Part shown: piece by piece, positions 10,387 to 22,730 of the stretch
Numbering within the stretch: position 1 is the first letter of the stretch
Layout of the letters: each line of letters starts with the position of its first letter
DNA from: Diospyros lotus
Taxonomy: Eukaryota > Streptophyta > Magnoliopsida > Ericales > Ebenaceae
Direction: 5' to 3'
DNA: 64,000 bases
NCBI RefSeq assembly: GCF_014633365.1
Contig: NC_068343.1
Location: 31,279,307-31,343,306 of the forward strand
Position numbers and translations under genes: made by a program
The notes under the pieces: generated by a model
Databases searched by the model: none
What the model was told of the DNA's origin: nothing
Seen by the model: the letters and a program-made list of their open reading frames with translations, nothing else

Positions 10387-13128
10387 ACTTATACCAATCA
10401 TGCACATAATTCCTTAAAACACAAATTTAAATTTTCTTCTCATTTTTCTCAAACTTGGACTCCTCTTTGAGGAGCCTTTTTTTTTTTTTATTGTTGCTAA
10501 TGTCGCCATATTCCCCCCCCTCCGTCTCTCATAGGGATTTAGAAACACTTTCTTTGTCCAAGCCATGATAAAATATCCATTGGTAATGTCCCACAAGCAA
10601 GGAGATTGGAAGCTCTAAAAGGACTTTCTTACCCTCTTCCAATATTTTCTTTTTTTTTTTTAAGATGTATTTCAATACATTTAACGATTGCTTTTTTCCT
10701 ATAATTTTCCCTACTCTTAAACAAGATTCAAGGGCAAAATTAGAAAATAGTTAGGCATGATAATTACTACCCATCCTATAGGCTGTCACTTTAATCTGTC
10801 TCAATTAAAATGAGTTTTTTCTAGTTAATTTGAATTTGTGAAAAACTCATAATGGGAATATTGGGTTTGGGGTGGGATTAAGAATAATGTTTCTTACAGT
10901 GATACCCACCTCAAACCTACCCCATTTTTATGGGTTTTCCCCAAACCCATTGTCAAGAAGAGCTATGTATCTCTTACATGTAATGTAATCGGATCTTCAT
11001 TCATTATATTCATCATGTAATTTTTAAAACTAAGAACATAAAGAATTAAGATACCTTGTTTGTAGCTTTCCATTGACCTCTGACCTTGTCAAATTGAGTT
11101 GCACAAACACCCAGCCTCTAATGGTAATCCACACAGAAACAATAATAGATCTCCAAGATTGAAAGTTTCAATCTTAGTACAGATTTTCAATCTTAAAGAA
11201 TGCTAGTTCATTAATTGCTTGAGAATCAAGCCATGGGGAATTTTGGGAACATTTCACAATGTCACATTTACTTTCCTTAGTGGAGGCATAATGGGGTATT
11301 TATAAGTTTTAGATTTAGGGTTAGGTTAAACTTATTTAACCTTTAACTCTTGAACTTAAAAAGCTAATTGTTTAAACACCCATTTTAGTGTAAAAATTAC
11401 ACTTTTAACCTAATTTATTTAAACATCACATATTTAAAAAATAATAATTTCTCAAATTATTTTCACTATTTATATATCACATATTTAAATTGTTGTTGGT
11501 TGAACACAATAATAAATTTATTTGCTAAGGAATTTGTCTTCAAGTTGTTAAGATTTTACAAGAAAAAAATAAATTAAAGGGCCTAAGTCATTCCTTATGC
11601 ACACACTCTAAGTTGGGGAGTTTGTGATAAACATCTTAGAATTTGGACTGCTGCTATGGATAAGTCTTATTCTTTAAGAAATTCATGGAAGAAATTTCAA
11701 AGGTAGGTTTGCGCATTTCTTGTGGGAATTCCCCACAAAAGACTCCTCTAAGAGACCTTGTGAGCTCTCCTAGAACTTCTTGCATAGGAGTTTGTTGAGG
11801 CTCTAGACCTGTCGATTGAGAAAGTCTCCTGGGGTTTTTTGGTGCAGGAATTTTCTTTTAGCCCTTATGCTTTATCTTTAGCTTTTGGGCTTGTCTTTTA
11901 TGGGCTTCATGATTAGGTCTATGCGTATTTATTAGGTGGATCTTTTTGCCTCAATCTTTTTCCCTTAGGGTCTCCCTTTGGGTTTTCCTCATGATTTCCC
12001 TCTAGGTCTCCCGTTGGATTTATTTAACTTGGCCTTCATCCATATACACATCAATTACTCCCTACTATTTCCTCCAAATTTCCCAGATAGGAGACTAACT
12101 TTTGCGGTCAACTTATCCTCTATGGGAAACTCTTTTAAGGGGTTTCTTTTACTTTCTTGATGTATTCTTTTCTATCTGGTGGACTTTACTGCACTGAATC
12201 TTTGTCTATCATTCATCCAACATTTGTGATTTCTCTAGGCTTTTTTCATTGGATGGTTTGGATCATTATTTCCTTAGTCAATTTAACTTTTACCTTTTTC
12301 CCTATAAAAAGGGTTACTTTAAACAATTTCTCTTTTTTTCTTTTGACCAGATCTCTTGGAAGATTCTCTCTCTTTTTTTGTCTTTGAGAGGATCATTCGG
12401 TCTTCTGAAGACTTTTTTTATGAAGGTTTTTTTTCCTGTCGCATAGTGTTCTCATGTTGTATCCTTTCCTTAATTAGGGGTTATAAAATAAGAGTTCTTA
12501 TGTGGTTGAATCTTTTTCAACAGCTAGACTTAAGTTTTCTTACCCTTTGTTACTTGCCAATAACTAGTAACCTCCATAGGGTTGAGGATTTTGAGTTTAA
12601 GTACATATATGATGGGAATAAAATACTGCGACTTATGTTTTATTGAGCTTATTTTCTTCAGTTGGGCATATGTCCTATCTTATGGCTTGTTTTTCATAAG
12701 AAAATGTTGAAGTTCTTTCTCATAGCCAATTAGATCGAATGTTATTAGGCTGAGCATCAAGTTTTCCTTCATGCATGAATATCAAGAAATCACCCACATT
12801 CAAATTGGGTCATCTTATATGGTCTGTCTATTTCGTCCTAAAGTCACATATTTTAGTGCTTCAAGTTAGCATTGTTACGATCAGGAGTTTTAGAGTTTGA
12901 AAACATATCGCCATTCTAACCTAGTTTGGTGACTTTGGATAGGCTCCCTAGTCCTTTCATGTGGTCGAAGGAACCCTAGAGTGATTGACGTTCTCAAGGA
13001 TTTGGATATTATAATACCTAAAATATTTTTAGAATCTTTGCAACCTTGAGGAAATAAATTTGAATTAAATTTTGAGAAAAAAATATTTCGCATGTGAATG
13101 GGTTAAATGGTTTAAATATATATATATA
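10387..13128. other. unassigned 2.7-kb AT-rich region
   Basis: I see no gene or clear element ends. A local inverted repeat pairs TTGGGTTTGGGG (about 10861) with CCCCAAACCC (about 10940). Open frames around 11978-12646 are T-rich, lack recognisable domains and overlap in several frames, so they are not called as genes. Confidence 0.45.
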
Positions 13129-13601
13129 CTAGGGAATGCCCGTGCCTAAAGACACGGTGTATATTTATTAACGTTGTATAACAAAAATTAAAAAAAATAA
13201 TTTATAATTTAAACAAATTAAATTAAAAATTAAATATCAAACAATACATACCAGTATAAAAAAATATATAATTTGTGAATATAAATATCAAATATAAAAA
13301 AATTATATTAAAAATTTAATTCCAAAATTTATTGCTTTTGTGCATACATATAAAATTTAATTCCAAAATTTGTATACATATAAAAAAAGTGTGCGTGTGA
13401 GAATGTGATGGTTTTGGGGGGAAAACATAACTTGATCTTAGCCATTGATGAAAAATCAAAACCCATCTCAACCATTGAAAAAATATTCCCCCTTATATTT
13501 ATGTTATACAATTCAAAAACATTCTTATTTTATTATATAGATATAATATATATACAAACACACATGGTTGCGATCATGACAATGAGTGGTCGAGAACCCT
13601 T

Positions 13602-13647
13602 GTGTTCTCCGACCCCTATGGGTTAGGAATTCTTGGTCGGAGAACAC
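13602..13647. repeat. perfect 13-bp inverted repeat (stem-loop)
   Basis: GTGTTCTCCGACC (13602-13614) and GGTCGGAGAACAC (13635-13647) are exact complements separated by 20 bases. It sits just beyond the inner Helitron 5' terminus. Its role is unknown. Confidence 0.8.
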
Positions 13648-14149
13648 GTTTTTTTTTTATGTTATATTAATTAAAAAAAAATTATTATAATAAAATAAAC
13701 TTTGATAGTAAATTAAATATTAAACTTAGTAAATTAAACTTTGATAGTAAAAAAAAAAATTCTCTTATTATAAAGCAAGAAGATTTTTGACCAATTTCTA
13801 TTAAACTTTAATATTTGACAAATTTCTATTAACTAATTTCTATTAAACTCAGTAAATTAAATATTCTTTTTTAGTAAAAAAACAAATATTAAATTTATAA
13901 ATATTATTTATAATTATTCATTATTATTGATTATTCATATATAATTATTCATTATTATAAATATTATTATTAATATTCATAATATAATTATTATTAGTCA
14001 TTTTATAAACAATTTATAAATTTTTAAATGACAAAAGAAATAAATATTTTAATTATTTAATATAAATATAAATAATAATATTTTAACAGATAACAAAGTC
14101 ATCTACTGTTGGTGTCTTTTTCTATTTTAAAATTTTCAATTGTTGTAGA

Positions 14150-15240
14150 AAGCAACAATTTTTTACAGTAATTAAAAATATTTTTACATTAATTAATTTA
14201 CACTAAACTAAATTAACACACTAAATTAACACACACACGTGTATATCTATATAATACACTAAATTAATATACTAACATTTTAAAATATCAAATGTACACA
14301 AAACATAAAACACTATAAAAAATACACAAAATAATAGGATAGAAATAATGAAATGTACATAAATTAACACACATATTTGTTTACATAAACTAAACTAAAT
14401 TAAATTAACACTAAATTAATTTACACTAAACTAACACTAAATTAAATTAAATTAACACTAAATAAATTTACACTAAACTAAATTAACACACATAATCAAA
14501 TATACATTAACACGCGCGCGCGCGCACACACACACGTGTAATACACTAAATTAAAACATAAAACAGTAAACTAAACTAAATAAACTAAATAAAACAGTAA
14601 ATCTATATAATACACTAAATTAATAATTTTAAAATATTAAATGTACACAAAACATAAAACAGTAAATTAACACACACACGTGTATATCTATATAATACAC
14701 TAAATAAAACATAAAACACTATAAAAATACACAAAATAATAGGATAGAAATAATGAATTGTACATAAATTAACACACATATTTGTTTACATAAACTAAAC
14801 TAAATTAAATTAAATTAATTTACACTAAACTAACACTAAATTAAATTAAATTAACACTAAATGAATTTACACTAAACTAAAACAGTAAATCTAAACTAAA
14901 CTATATACACTAAATTAAATACACACACGTGTAACACACACACGTAAATCTATATACAGAGTCAAATACAGAGTCAACTAAACTAAATAAACAGTAAATC
15001 TAAACTAAATACAGAAAATAGACAACTAAATTAAAACATAAATTAAAACAACTAAATACACACACGTGTAATACACGAAATTAAAACATAAAACAGTCAA
15101 CTAAACTAAATAAACTAAATAAACTAAATAAAACAGTAAATCTATATAAGAAAATAATCAAATACACACATAATCAAATTAAATTAACACTAAACTAACA
15201 CTAAACTAAATTAAATTAACACTAAATTAAAATGAAGACC
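14150..15240. repeat. AT-rich internal tandem block (ACTAAATTAACAC type)
   Basis: About 1.1 kb consists of variants of CTAAATTAACAC and AAACTAAAC. It contains a larger duplication: about 14226-14478 and about 14666-14885 share ACACACACGTGTATATCTAT, AATAATAGGATAGAAATAAT and ACACATATTTGTTTACATAA in the same order, offset by roughly 440 bp. No coding potential. Confidence 0.8.
14511..14536. repeat. alternating CG/CA tract
   Basis: ACACGCGCGCGCGCGC runs directly into CACACACACGTG. Alternating purine-pyrimidine sequence of this kind is prone to left-handed (Z) DNA. Confidence 0.8.
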
Positions 15241-15285
15241 TGGAAGTGAACACTAAACTAACACCAAATATATATATATATATAT

Positions 15286-15866
15286 ATCTATATATAGAGA
15301 GAGAGAGAGGACCTTGGAAGTGGGCGGCAGCGGGGGGCGACGGCAGTGCGCAGACGCGGCGGTGGGTGGGCTACGCGAAGGCGAGAGAAGGAGAGAGACA
15401 GAGAGAAGGGGGCGGGCGAGGGTCGACCGAGAGAGGGAGAGGGACAGTGGGCAGCGGCAGCGTGGCGGGGGGCGACGGTAGTGTGCAGACGCGGCGGCGA
15501 CGCTGGCGTGGGTGGGCTACGTGGAGGCGAGAGAAGGAGAGGGACAGAGAGAAGGGGGCGGGCGAGGGTCGGCCGCGGGTGAGAGAGAGGCAGTGGGCGA
15601 TTGGGTGGGTGCCGCGGGTGAGACAAAGAAAGAGAGAGGGAGAGAGAGAGAGGCGGTGTGGGCGAGTGGGAAACAGAGAGGGAGAGAGAGAGGCTGAGAG
15701 GGAAACAGAGAGAGAGAGGCGTGAGCGGCCGCGGGTGAGAGAGAGAAAGAGAGAGGGAGAGAGAGATGCAGTGTGGGCGTGGGCAACAATGGCGGGCGAG
15801 TGGGAAACAGAGAGGGAGAGAGAGAGGCTGAGAGGGAAACAGAGAGAGAGGCGTGATGGGATGGTT
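15286..15866. repeat. GA/GC-rich duplicated block in Helitron interior
   Basis: The segment is purine-rich with GAGAGAGAG tracts and sharply higher GC than its surroundings. Two successive copies (about 15320-15450 and 15450-15590) share GACGCGGCGG, GGGTGGGCTACG and GAGAGAAGGAGAG. A second duplicated unit at about 15662-15723 and 15797-15856 shares GCGAGTGGGAAACAGAGAGG. Long open frames on both strands are a by-product of this composition. Confidence 0.75.
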
Positions 15867-16047
15867 TTGGGCGGGCGGCCGCGCGGGGGGGAGGGGGGCG
15901 GCGTGGATCTCAGCGGTTGATGGATCTCAGCCATGGATCTCAGCCACACAAAGATAGATTGTCTCTACACATTTTCAAAAACAGTCTTGCTTTATTATAT
16001 AGATACATGCATTAATATATATTTATGTATATGTAAAGTACAATATA

Positions 16048-18245
16048 TGTAATACCAGAGACTTTTGTAACCCCTGGTTATTTAATAAATAAGAAATGTC
16101 TTAAGAAATCGCGAGAGTTCAGGATTAAAACCACTACTTTAAGAAGAATTAGGTAAAAACGTAATTTCTCAAAATGTCAAAAAAAAAAAAACGTTTAGGG
16201 AGACGTTAAATGGTGAAAGGAACATCTTTTAAGGAATTCAGAGATTAAAATAAGAAGCTACATGAATGGTTAAAATCTCAAAGCTTAGGGGGGCAAAATA
16301 TAAAAATACCAAACTTTGGGCTAAAGTGCAATTGTTGAAAACTTTCAACAAAACTCGTCGGAGTAACCAAACATGTGGAGTGGCCATCATGAACCCTCAA
16401 GAATAGGCTTGAGTTGGCAGGGGAGGTGGAAGAAGGAGATTGGCCCATTTCTCCTATAAACTTGAGTTTTGGATAGAGATAAAGGAAACTTAAGAGATTA
16501 AGGTGAGGCTAAGCTGTTTTGAGGGGATAATCCTATTCTTAGGAGGGTGATTAGTATTCTGAAAGCAAGAGGGGTGATTTTACTAAGAAATAAAGAAGAA
16601 AATGGGCTGTCGGAGCTACAAGAGCACTCATCGGGAATTGGGCGTAGGTTACCTGAAGCAGCAGGATAAATCAAATTTTAAGTTATAATCCTATAGAGGA
16701 AAGAAAGAGGGAGCTGTAGGATCAAACGGGAAGCAAAACGGAGTTAAAATGAGTGAGAAAAATTCAAAAAATAAAGGGCTGGTCGCTGTTGTGTTGGACG
16801 CTGCCGAGGAAGACGATCGGCGCGTGCAATGCACGTGCCAGATTTGCCTGTGCGTATAGGCGCGTGAGGGCTTCTTTTGACGGCGCGTGCAAGCTCCGTT
16901 TTACCTAATTTTTTTTCGAAATATGCATTTAATTATTTTCTATAATCCCATATAAAAACATTTAATATTTGGTTTCTAAAAATATGTGGTTTATGTAGAA
17001 AACGCAACAAGCTGTCGTGAACAGTACCCGAGCCAGATTGCTGAAGTGAGTGACTCCTGTTCGTGAACTCTCGCATCCCTCACATGTCGTATTTACATTT
17101 GGGTGGCTAGCATGTCATTTATTTACCTTTGTATTGCATTTTTTATACTTGAGCATGCATCACCACATTTATGGCTAATGACTTGAGATGGGCTGCTTCA
17201 TGTACGTGGTCTACGACAACACCATTCTAAGTCAGAAATGGCTATGGCTTTATGATGACGTGATGGCCAACGGGGGTGATTGCAACACTCTGGCATCACT
17301 ACCATCGGATTACTTCACGACATATTGCATAATACATTTGTATGCACTATAATAATGAGTTATCTCACATAGATATTTGTATCTAATTTGAGTGTTTATA
17401 CCCCTGAAACATTCAACGTTCCAAGTGCAACAGATGTTACAGGTATCTCAAGCTCAAGCAAGGACAAAGGGAAAGCAGCAACTTAGCGCTATTTTTAGTA
17501 GCTTTTGTAAAAATAGCCATTTTAATTAAGCTTTTAAAATACCGCATTGTTTTATTATAAACTTATAGTTGGGTGTTTGTGAGATTTAATCCTTATAAGA
17601 AAAATTAAGAAATTTAAATGTGGTAATTTGTAAATAAGTAGTGTATTTGTGATTTTCGTTCAATTTCTCAAAGGAAATATTATTAAATCCCAAGTCCCTT
17701 TATCCATTTGAAAAATAAAAAAAATAAAAAAACAAGTAAGAATTATTTTTACCATTTTCTACTAAAAAGGATTGGTCTTGGGAAGTTCATTTCCATAAGG
17801 ATATAAGAGAAATAGTAGAAATTAATTTATGAGTGGTGTCATGTAATTTCAAACTATTCTTGTGATCATCAATATAAGAGACTTATGGTTTATATTTTTG
17901 TACATTAGGTTTCCCATTTTTAAACACTAGATATATGACCATGTGAATTTGAGTTGTCCTTATTATAAGGGAGGTTTCTCTACGTAAAAATTAATTTGGA
18001 CACTTGAATATAAGTTACGAAATTCAAAGTATATGACAATAATAAATTTTGAAAGTTTTCAAATTGAGTCATTCTTTTATTATGTGTGGAACAAAGATTT
18101 ACTATTTTAAAAATTAAAAGAGATAATGTTCTTAGCTCATTTCGAAGGAAAAAAGTGAAGATAAAAATGGATTTATAAAATTAATTAATGCCTCCTTTAC
18201 TTTAAATTTTCGAACTCAATTCATTAGAGCAAATAGGGCGTTATA
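16048..18245 (+). repeat. solo LTR, TGTAA family, 2.2 kb
   Basis: It starts TGTAATACCAGAGAC and ends AATAGGGCGTTATA, with ATATA on both sides as an exact but low-complexity 5-bp duplication. Internal motifs match the LTR at 52887-54670 in order: GGGGGTGATTGCAACAC followed by ATCACTACCA, then ACATTCAACGTTCCA followed by a stretch ending in ACAG. No body is attached. The family looks like gypsy LTRs with TGTAAC..GTTACA ends. Confidence 0.75.
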
Positions 18246-18973
18246 ATATACATACGTGTAATTGTGTATATTATATATATATAATATAAAAATTCTAGCA
18301 GGTTGTTATTGAGACAACCAGACAAGAACGTGGGACATGAGCCCTTTTCCACAAGAGGGACCCCACATCCCTCCTAACAACGAGCAGCAAACATCTATTG
18401 CTGCTCGCTTGTTCCCTGCATAGGATTTCCTTATGCAGTCGCTTTACACCATCGGAGATGGCTTGGAACGATCCCCTATCAAAACCCTTTCATTTTCCTC
18501 CATTTTCATATATATTTATAGGGATGTTTCACAAGAAATGAAGGCTATAGAAAAAAAAACTCAAATTCCTCATATTAATTAGTTTTTTTATGGGGTAGAA
18601 GAAGGGTCATATAAATTAAAGTGGGGTCTCTCACTTGAGGGATTAAAAGCAAGTGTAAGAGAAGAGAGAAAATAGAGAAGTATAGAGAAAGAATAAAGGA
18701 AGATAAAAAAAAACTAGAGAATGAAAGAAAAGCTTGCCATTAAGGTGATATGGGAGAGGTTAGGAAGCTAGGAAGAGCAAGTAAGATCTTCTCTAAATAG
18801 ACCCCAAGGTAAGGTTCTCACACTCACAAACTCTTATTTTGTGGCTTTGGTATTGCATGAGAAATCAATTTTGGGAATGTATTTTGTTTTGGCTTTTCAT
18901 TTGCATCCATGATCATTTATGGCCATGTTATTTTACTCTACATTGCTTAAGCCAGAGATAACGTAGTCAGGGA

Positions 18974-19205
18974 CATTCCAAAAGGTGTTTTTAGTGTTAG
19001 TTGAAAAAGTTCTTGGAAGGAGGCCGACGCAGTCACAAGTGGTATTGCATGGTAGAAACTTGCATTTTCTTTATCGTTGAGGTCCCAACGACGAAATTAA
19101 AGACCTTCCAAGAGGCACTTATAGTGTAAGATGAAAAAACTCTTGAAAAAAGGCCAACACGATCACAAATGGCACCACGAAATAGAAACTTACATTTTCT
19201 TTTAT
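18974..19205. repeat. about 130-bp tandem duplication
   Basis: Copies at about 18974-19073 and 19104-19205 share the order CCAA(A/G)AGG, AGTGT(T/A)AG, TGAAAAA, CTTG(G/A)AA, AGGCC(G/A)AC, TCACAA(G/A)TGGCA and TAGAAACTT(G/A)CATTTTCTTT. They are diverged by many transitions. Confidence 0.75.
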
Positions 19206-20060
19206 GCACACATTTCATATAAATGCTTTATTTGTTTTGTTTTTTTTTTTTTTGGAGGATTTAGAATGTGTTGAAAATGTTAGCTTAAGAAGTGGTCTAT
19301 TAAGCTTACCCAAATTTTTTTTAACTAAATGGAAATATGAAAGAACATAAATCAACATAATAAAAGCACAAGAGACAAAGACAATAATTTTATAGTGGTT
19401 TGATCCAAGACCTGCACCTACTACCTTGACACTTGCCAAGAATTTTAAAATAACCACTAACCAAGTGCTTTTTGAAGAGGCAAGCACTATTTTTTATAAC
19501 TTACAAAACTTTTTAAAGGAGCAAGCCTAACTCTCTAGTTGCTTTTTCACTTAAGCTCAAGCACTAACCCTTAAATCTCACTTTACAAGTGATGGAGTAT
19601 AAAACAAACAAATATGCTTAGAGATATAATGGTTGGCCAAATAAATATTTTAGCTCCTGTGCTTACATGTTTTTTTCATTTAGACTCAAACTTTTTATGT
19701 TTCAATTACACCCCTAAATTATATAATTTCAACTCAATTACACACATCAACAAATTTTTGAGTACAATGAATTAAACATAGTTCAAAAGTGTAATTAAAA
19801 TAAAAAAAAGTTCTAGTGTGCAATTAACTCAAAATTGCATAGTTCAGGAATGTAAGTGAAACAACAAAATGTTTGAGTATTTAAATAAAAAAACGTGCAA
19901 GTACAGAGGCTAAAATATATATTTTCCCTATAATGGTTCTCTAAAAAATGATACGAGATAAGTGTTAGTTCCAAATGATGGCAAATATATCCCAAGAGGC
20001 AGGATGAATTGGGATTAGGGTAAATTTTTTGATAGATTAAAGACTTATTGATGGCAAAAC

Positions 20061-20225
20061 ACTATATTTCGAAATATCAAGAAGTTTGTTTCAAAATATC
20101 AAGAAGTTTGTTTCAAAATCAACCTTTCTGTTAAGTATGTTTCGAAATATAAGTGAGTATGTTTCGAAATCAACATTTATGTTAAGTATGTTTCGACACC
20201 TATTATGATATGTTTCGAAACCTTG
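20061..20225. repeat. short direct repeats with GTTTCGAAAT core
   Basis: Seven or more copies of (A/T)GTTTC(G/A)AAAT, with AAGAAGTTTGTTTCAAAATATC and TTAAGTATGTTTCGA repeated, occur in 165 bp just upstream of the copia gag. They could be part of its LTR or leader. Confidence 0.65.
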
Positions 20226-20394
20226 TTCTTTGTTTTGCTTATTTTGAAACTTTTAGCTTTTGAAAACATTTATTTTGAAAGAGTGCACAAGTACTTTTTA
20301 TTATCATTATTTTGTGATCACGCCCCAAGCTTACTTTTTATTATCATTATTTTGTTATCTTTCCATTTTTTTTTTCTAACATTCTAAAAGGTAG

Positions 20395-21467
20395 ATGGTC
20401 TCTTCCGATATCAACAATTCTATTGAAAATACCTCCAATCCAAATAGTGAGGAAAATCCCAACAATGTTCCACCTCTTATCCCACCAACACCATTGTCAT
20501 ATGCTAATTCATTTCCTGATATATCAAAGATCAAGGTTTTTTATGGCAATAATTTCAAGCGATGGCAAGAAAGAGTACATTCAATACTTGATGTACATGG
20601 AGTTGCCTTCGGGTTAATTGGATCCAAACCCAAATATGGTGACAAGCAGTTGGAAAATTGGGTGCATGCCAACAAAGTATGTAGATACACTATCATTAGT
20701 ACCTTATTTGATGATTTATTTGATGTTTATTGTCCTTATAAAGAAGCAAAGGAGATATGGAGTTCCATGATCTTCAAGTATACTACTGAAGGTGTCAACA
20801 AACAAAAGTTTATAATTGGAAAGTACTATCGATGGGAGATGACAGACGACAAATACATCAAAACCCAAACCAATGAGTGCCAACGGTTATTGGAAGATCT
20901 AAAATCTAAAAAGATCAACTTGCTGGGTTGCTAATGGAAAAGTTGTTCGAGTCTTGGAATGACTACAAGCAACAACTCAAGCACAAACACAAGCAATTGT
21001 CATTGTCAGGTCTCATAGTACGTATCATCATCGAAGACATAAATCAGAAGGAATTGAATGTTGCTAAAGTAAAAGAGATTGCTTCAAAGGGAAACTTGGT
21101 GCAAGAGAAAGGTAACAACTACAACAACAACAACAAGTATTCCAATACAAATTCTAAGTCTAATTTGAAGCCCAAAGTTACTGACCCCAACTTTAAGAAA
21201 AAGAAGGGCAATTGTTTTGTTTGTAAGAAACTAGGTCACCACGCACCTCAATGCCAAAAAAGAGTGAGAAATGACAACCCTACTAAGGCCAATTTGGTTG
21301 AAGTAGATGATAATGAAATAATAGCTGCAGTTATTTCTCAAGTGATCCTAGTGACCAACACGACAGAATGGATGGTAGACTCTAGTACTACCAGGCATAC
21401 CTGTGCAAACATAAATTTTTTTTTCTCCTACACACTTGTAGAGGATGGAGAAGAAATGTATACCTAG
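20395..21467 (+). pseudogene. copia gag and protease start
   Basis: From the ATG at 20395 the product shows the copia gag fold (KVFYGNNFKRWQERVHS, then KEAKEIWSSMIFKY, YYRWEMTDDKYI). A frame change near 20930 separates it from the next stretch (ESWNDYKQQLKHKHKQLSLS). A CCHC knuckle follows at about 21214-21255 (CFVCKKLGHHAPQC). The protease begins at about 21367 as WMVDSSTTRHTC, with SS where the family usually has SG, and breaks at the stop at 21465. Gag would form the particle; protease would process the polyprotein. Confidence 0.85.
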
Positions 21468-21769
21468 GTGACTTAAGGAATACACAAGTTCTTGGAAAAG
21501 GCAAGGTTCTTCTCAAGTTGACCTTAAAGAAAACTCTAGCTTTGCAAGATGTGTTACATGTTCTAAACATGAGGGAAAACATGGTTTTTGTTGCTCTTTT
21601 GGTTAAGGTGGGGGTTAAAGTGTCATTTAAATCTGATAAGTTTATAATAACAAAGAATAATATTTTTGTGGGAAAAGGGCTACTGTAATAAGGGTTTATT
21701 TGTTCTTAATGTCTCTAAAATGATGAATAATAATGCTAGTTCTTATTCTACTTATATATTTGACTCTAT

Positions 21770-22730
21770 TAATTTGTGACATGGTAGACTAGGACATGTT
21801 AGCATTTCATTTATTAAGAAAATGCAAACTTAAGGATTAATTTCTAGAATTAGTGACTCATACATGAATAGATGTGACATTTGTGCTTAAGCTAAGCTAA
21901 CTAGAAAACCATGCACTTTTATAGAAAGAGAATATGAACTATTAAGTTTGATACATACTGATTTGAGAGACTTAAAACAAACTATGATTAGAGGTGGTAA
22001 GAGATATTACATAACCTTTACTAATAATTGATCTAGATATACTAAGGTGCATTTGCTTAAAAACAAAGATAAGGATTTTAACATGTTTCTTTCATATAAA
22101 ATAGAACTAGAAAATCAATTAAATATGAAAATTAAAAGAGTTAGATCAAATAAAGGGGGAGAATATGTAAGGATAAATTATTTTTGTGAGAATGAAGGAA
22201 TCATACATGAAATTACTCCTCATTATTCCATTAAATCTAATGGTGTACCTAAAAGAAAAAATAAAACACTAAAATAAATGACGAATGCTATTATAATTAG
22301 TTCTGATGCACCTGATAATCTTTGAGATGAAGCTATTTTATTTGCATGCCATTTACAAAATAGAATTGTTTATAAGAAAACTGATAAAACTCCTTATGAG
22401 TTGTGGAATGGTTACTCTCCTAATTTGACATATTTAAAAATATAGGAGTGTCATGCCAAGGTTAGGTTATGTTTCATGAACTTAAGAAAAGGAAAATATG
22501 ATCTAAAACATCTGATTGCTTGTTTATTGATTATGCTGATCATAGTGCTGCATATAGATTTATAATATTGAAAAGTGACGTACTATCATTGAAACAAAAA
22601 ATGTTGAATTTTTTGAAAACATTTTTCCTTTGAAAATTGATACTATTTCTACTTCACCTTCTAAAAAGGTTGATTTAGAAAATATTGAGTCTGATTAAAA
22701 AAAAAAAACTAAAAGACCAAGAAAATAGTC
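21770..22730 (+). pseudogene. copia integrase remnant
   Basis: A GAG-pre-integrase segment (HGRLGHVSISFIKK, about 21780) leads into integrase (LIHTDL about 21950, then 22047-22277). Two of the three catalytic acidic positions are lost. The RSD-type site reads RSNKGGEY, with AAT at 22149-22151, and the ERKN-type site reads PKRKN near 22245. Several stops interrupt it, for example TAA at 22275. Linker sequence runs up to the LTR insertion. Confidence 0.8.

Larger units (their letters stand above)
13129..16003 (-). mobile_element. Helitron (minus strand), possibly two nested units
   Basis: Read on the minus strand, the 3' terminus is CACCGTGTC-TTTAG-GCACGG-GCATTCC-CTAG. This is a short hairpin followed by CTAG, the typical Helitron CTRR end, and the next base is T. 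A 5' terminus TCTATATAATAAAGCAAGAC ends at 16003 with A outside, matching Helitron insertion between A and T. A second 5'-like terminus (TCTATATAATAAAATAAG) ends at 13541, also preceded by A, so the true unit may be 13129-13541 (413 bp) and the outer terminus a second copy. No Rep/helicase gene is present, so it is non-autonomous. Confidence 0.65.
18246..20394. other. unassigned region upstream of the copia element
   Basis: No gene is recognised. A short inverted repeat GAGCAGCAA..TTGCTGCTC lies near 18381-18409. The 5' LTR and primer site of the downstream copia element should lie here, but I could not identify either. Confidence 0.4.

Noticed and set aside
10857..10962. Inverted repeat TTGGGTTTGGGG / CCCCAAACCC as a possible MITE
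   Set aside because: Short, with no defined termini or duplication; may be a chance foldback in repetitive sequence.
11978..12646. Cluster of short overlapping open frames, possibly a gene
   Set aside because: T-rich, hydrophobic by composition, no recognised motif, no consistent splice model.
15246..15949. Long open frames on both strands (up to 224 codons)
   Set aside because: They arise from GA/GC-rich repeats; products are simple Arg/Glu/Gly or Ser/Leu/Pro runs without domains, open in several frames at once.
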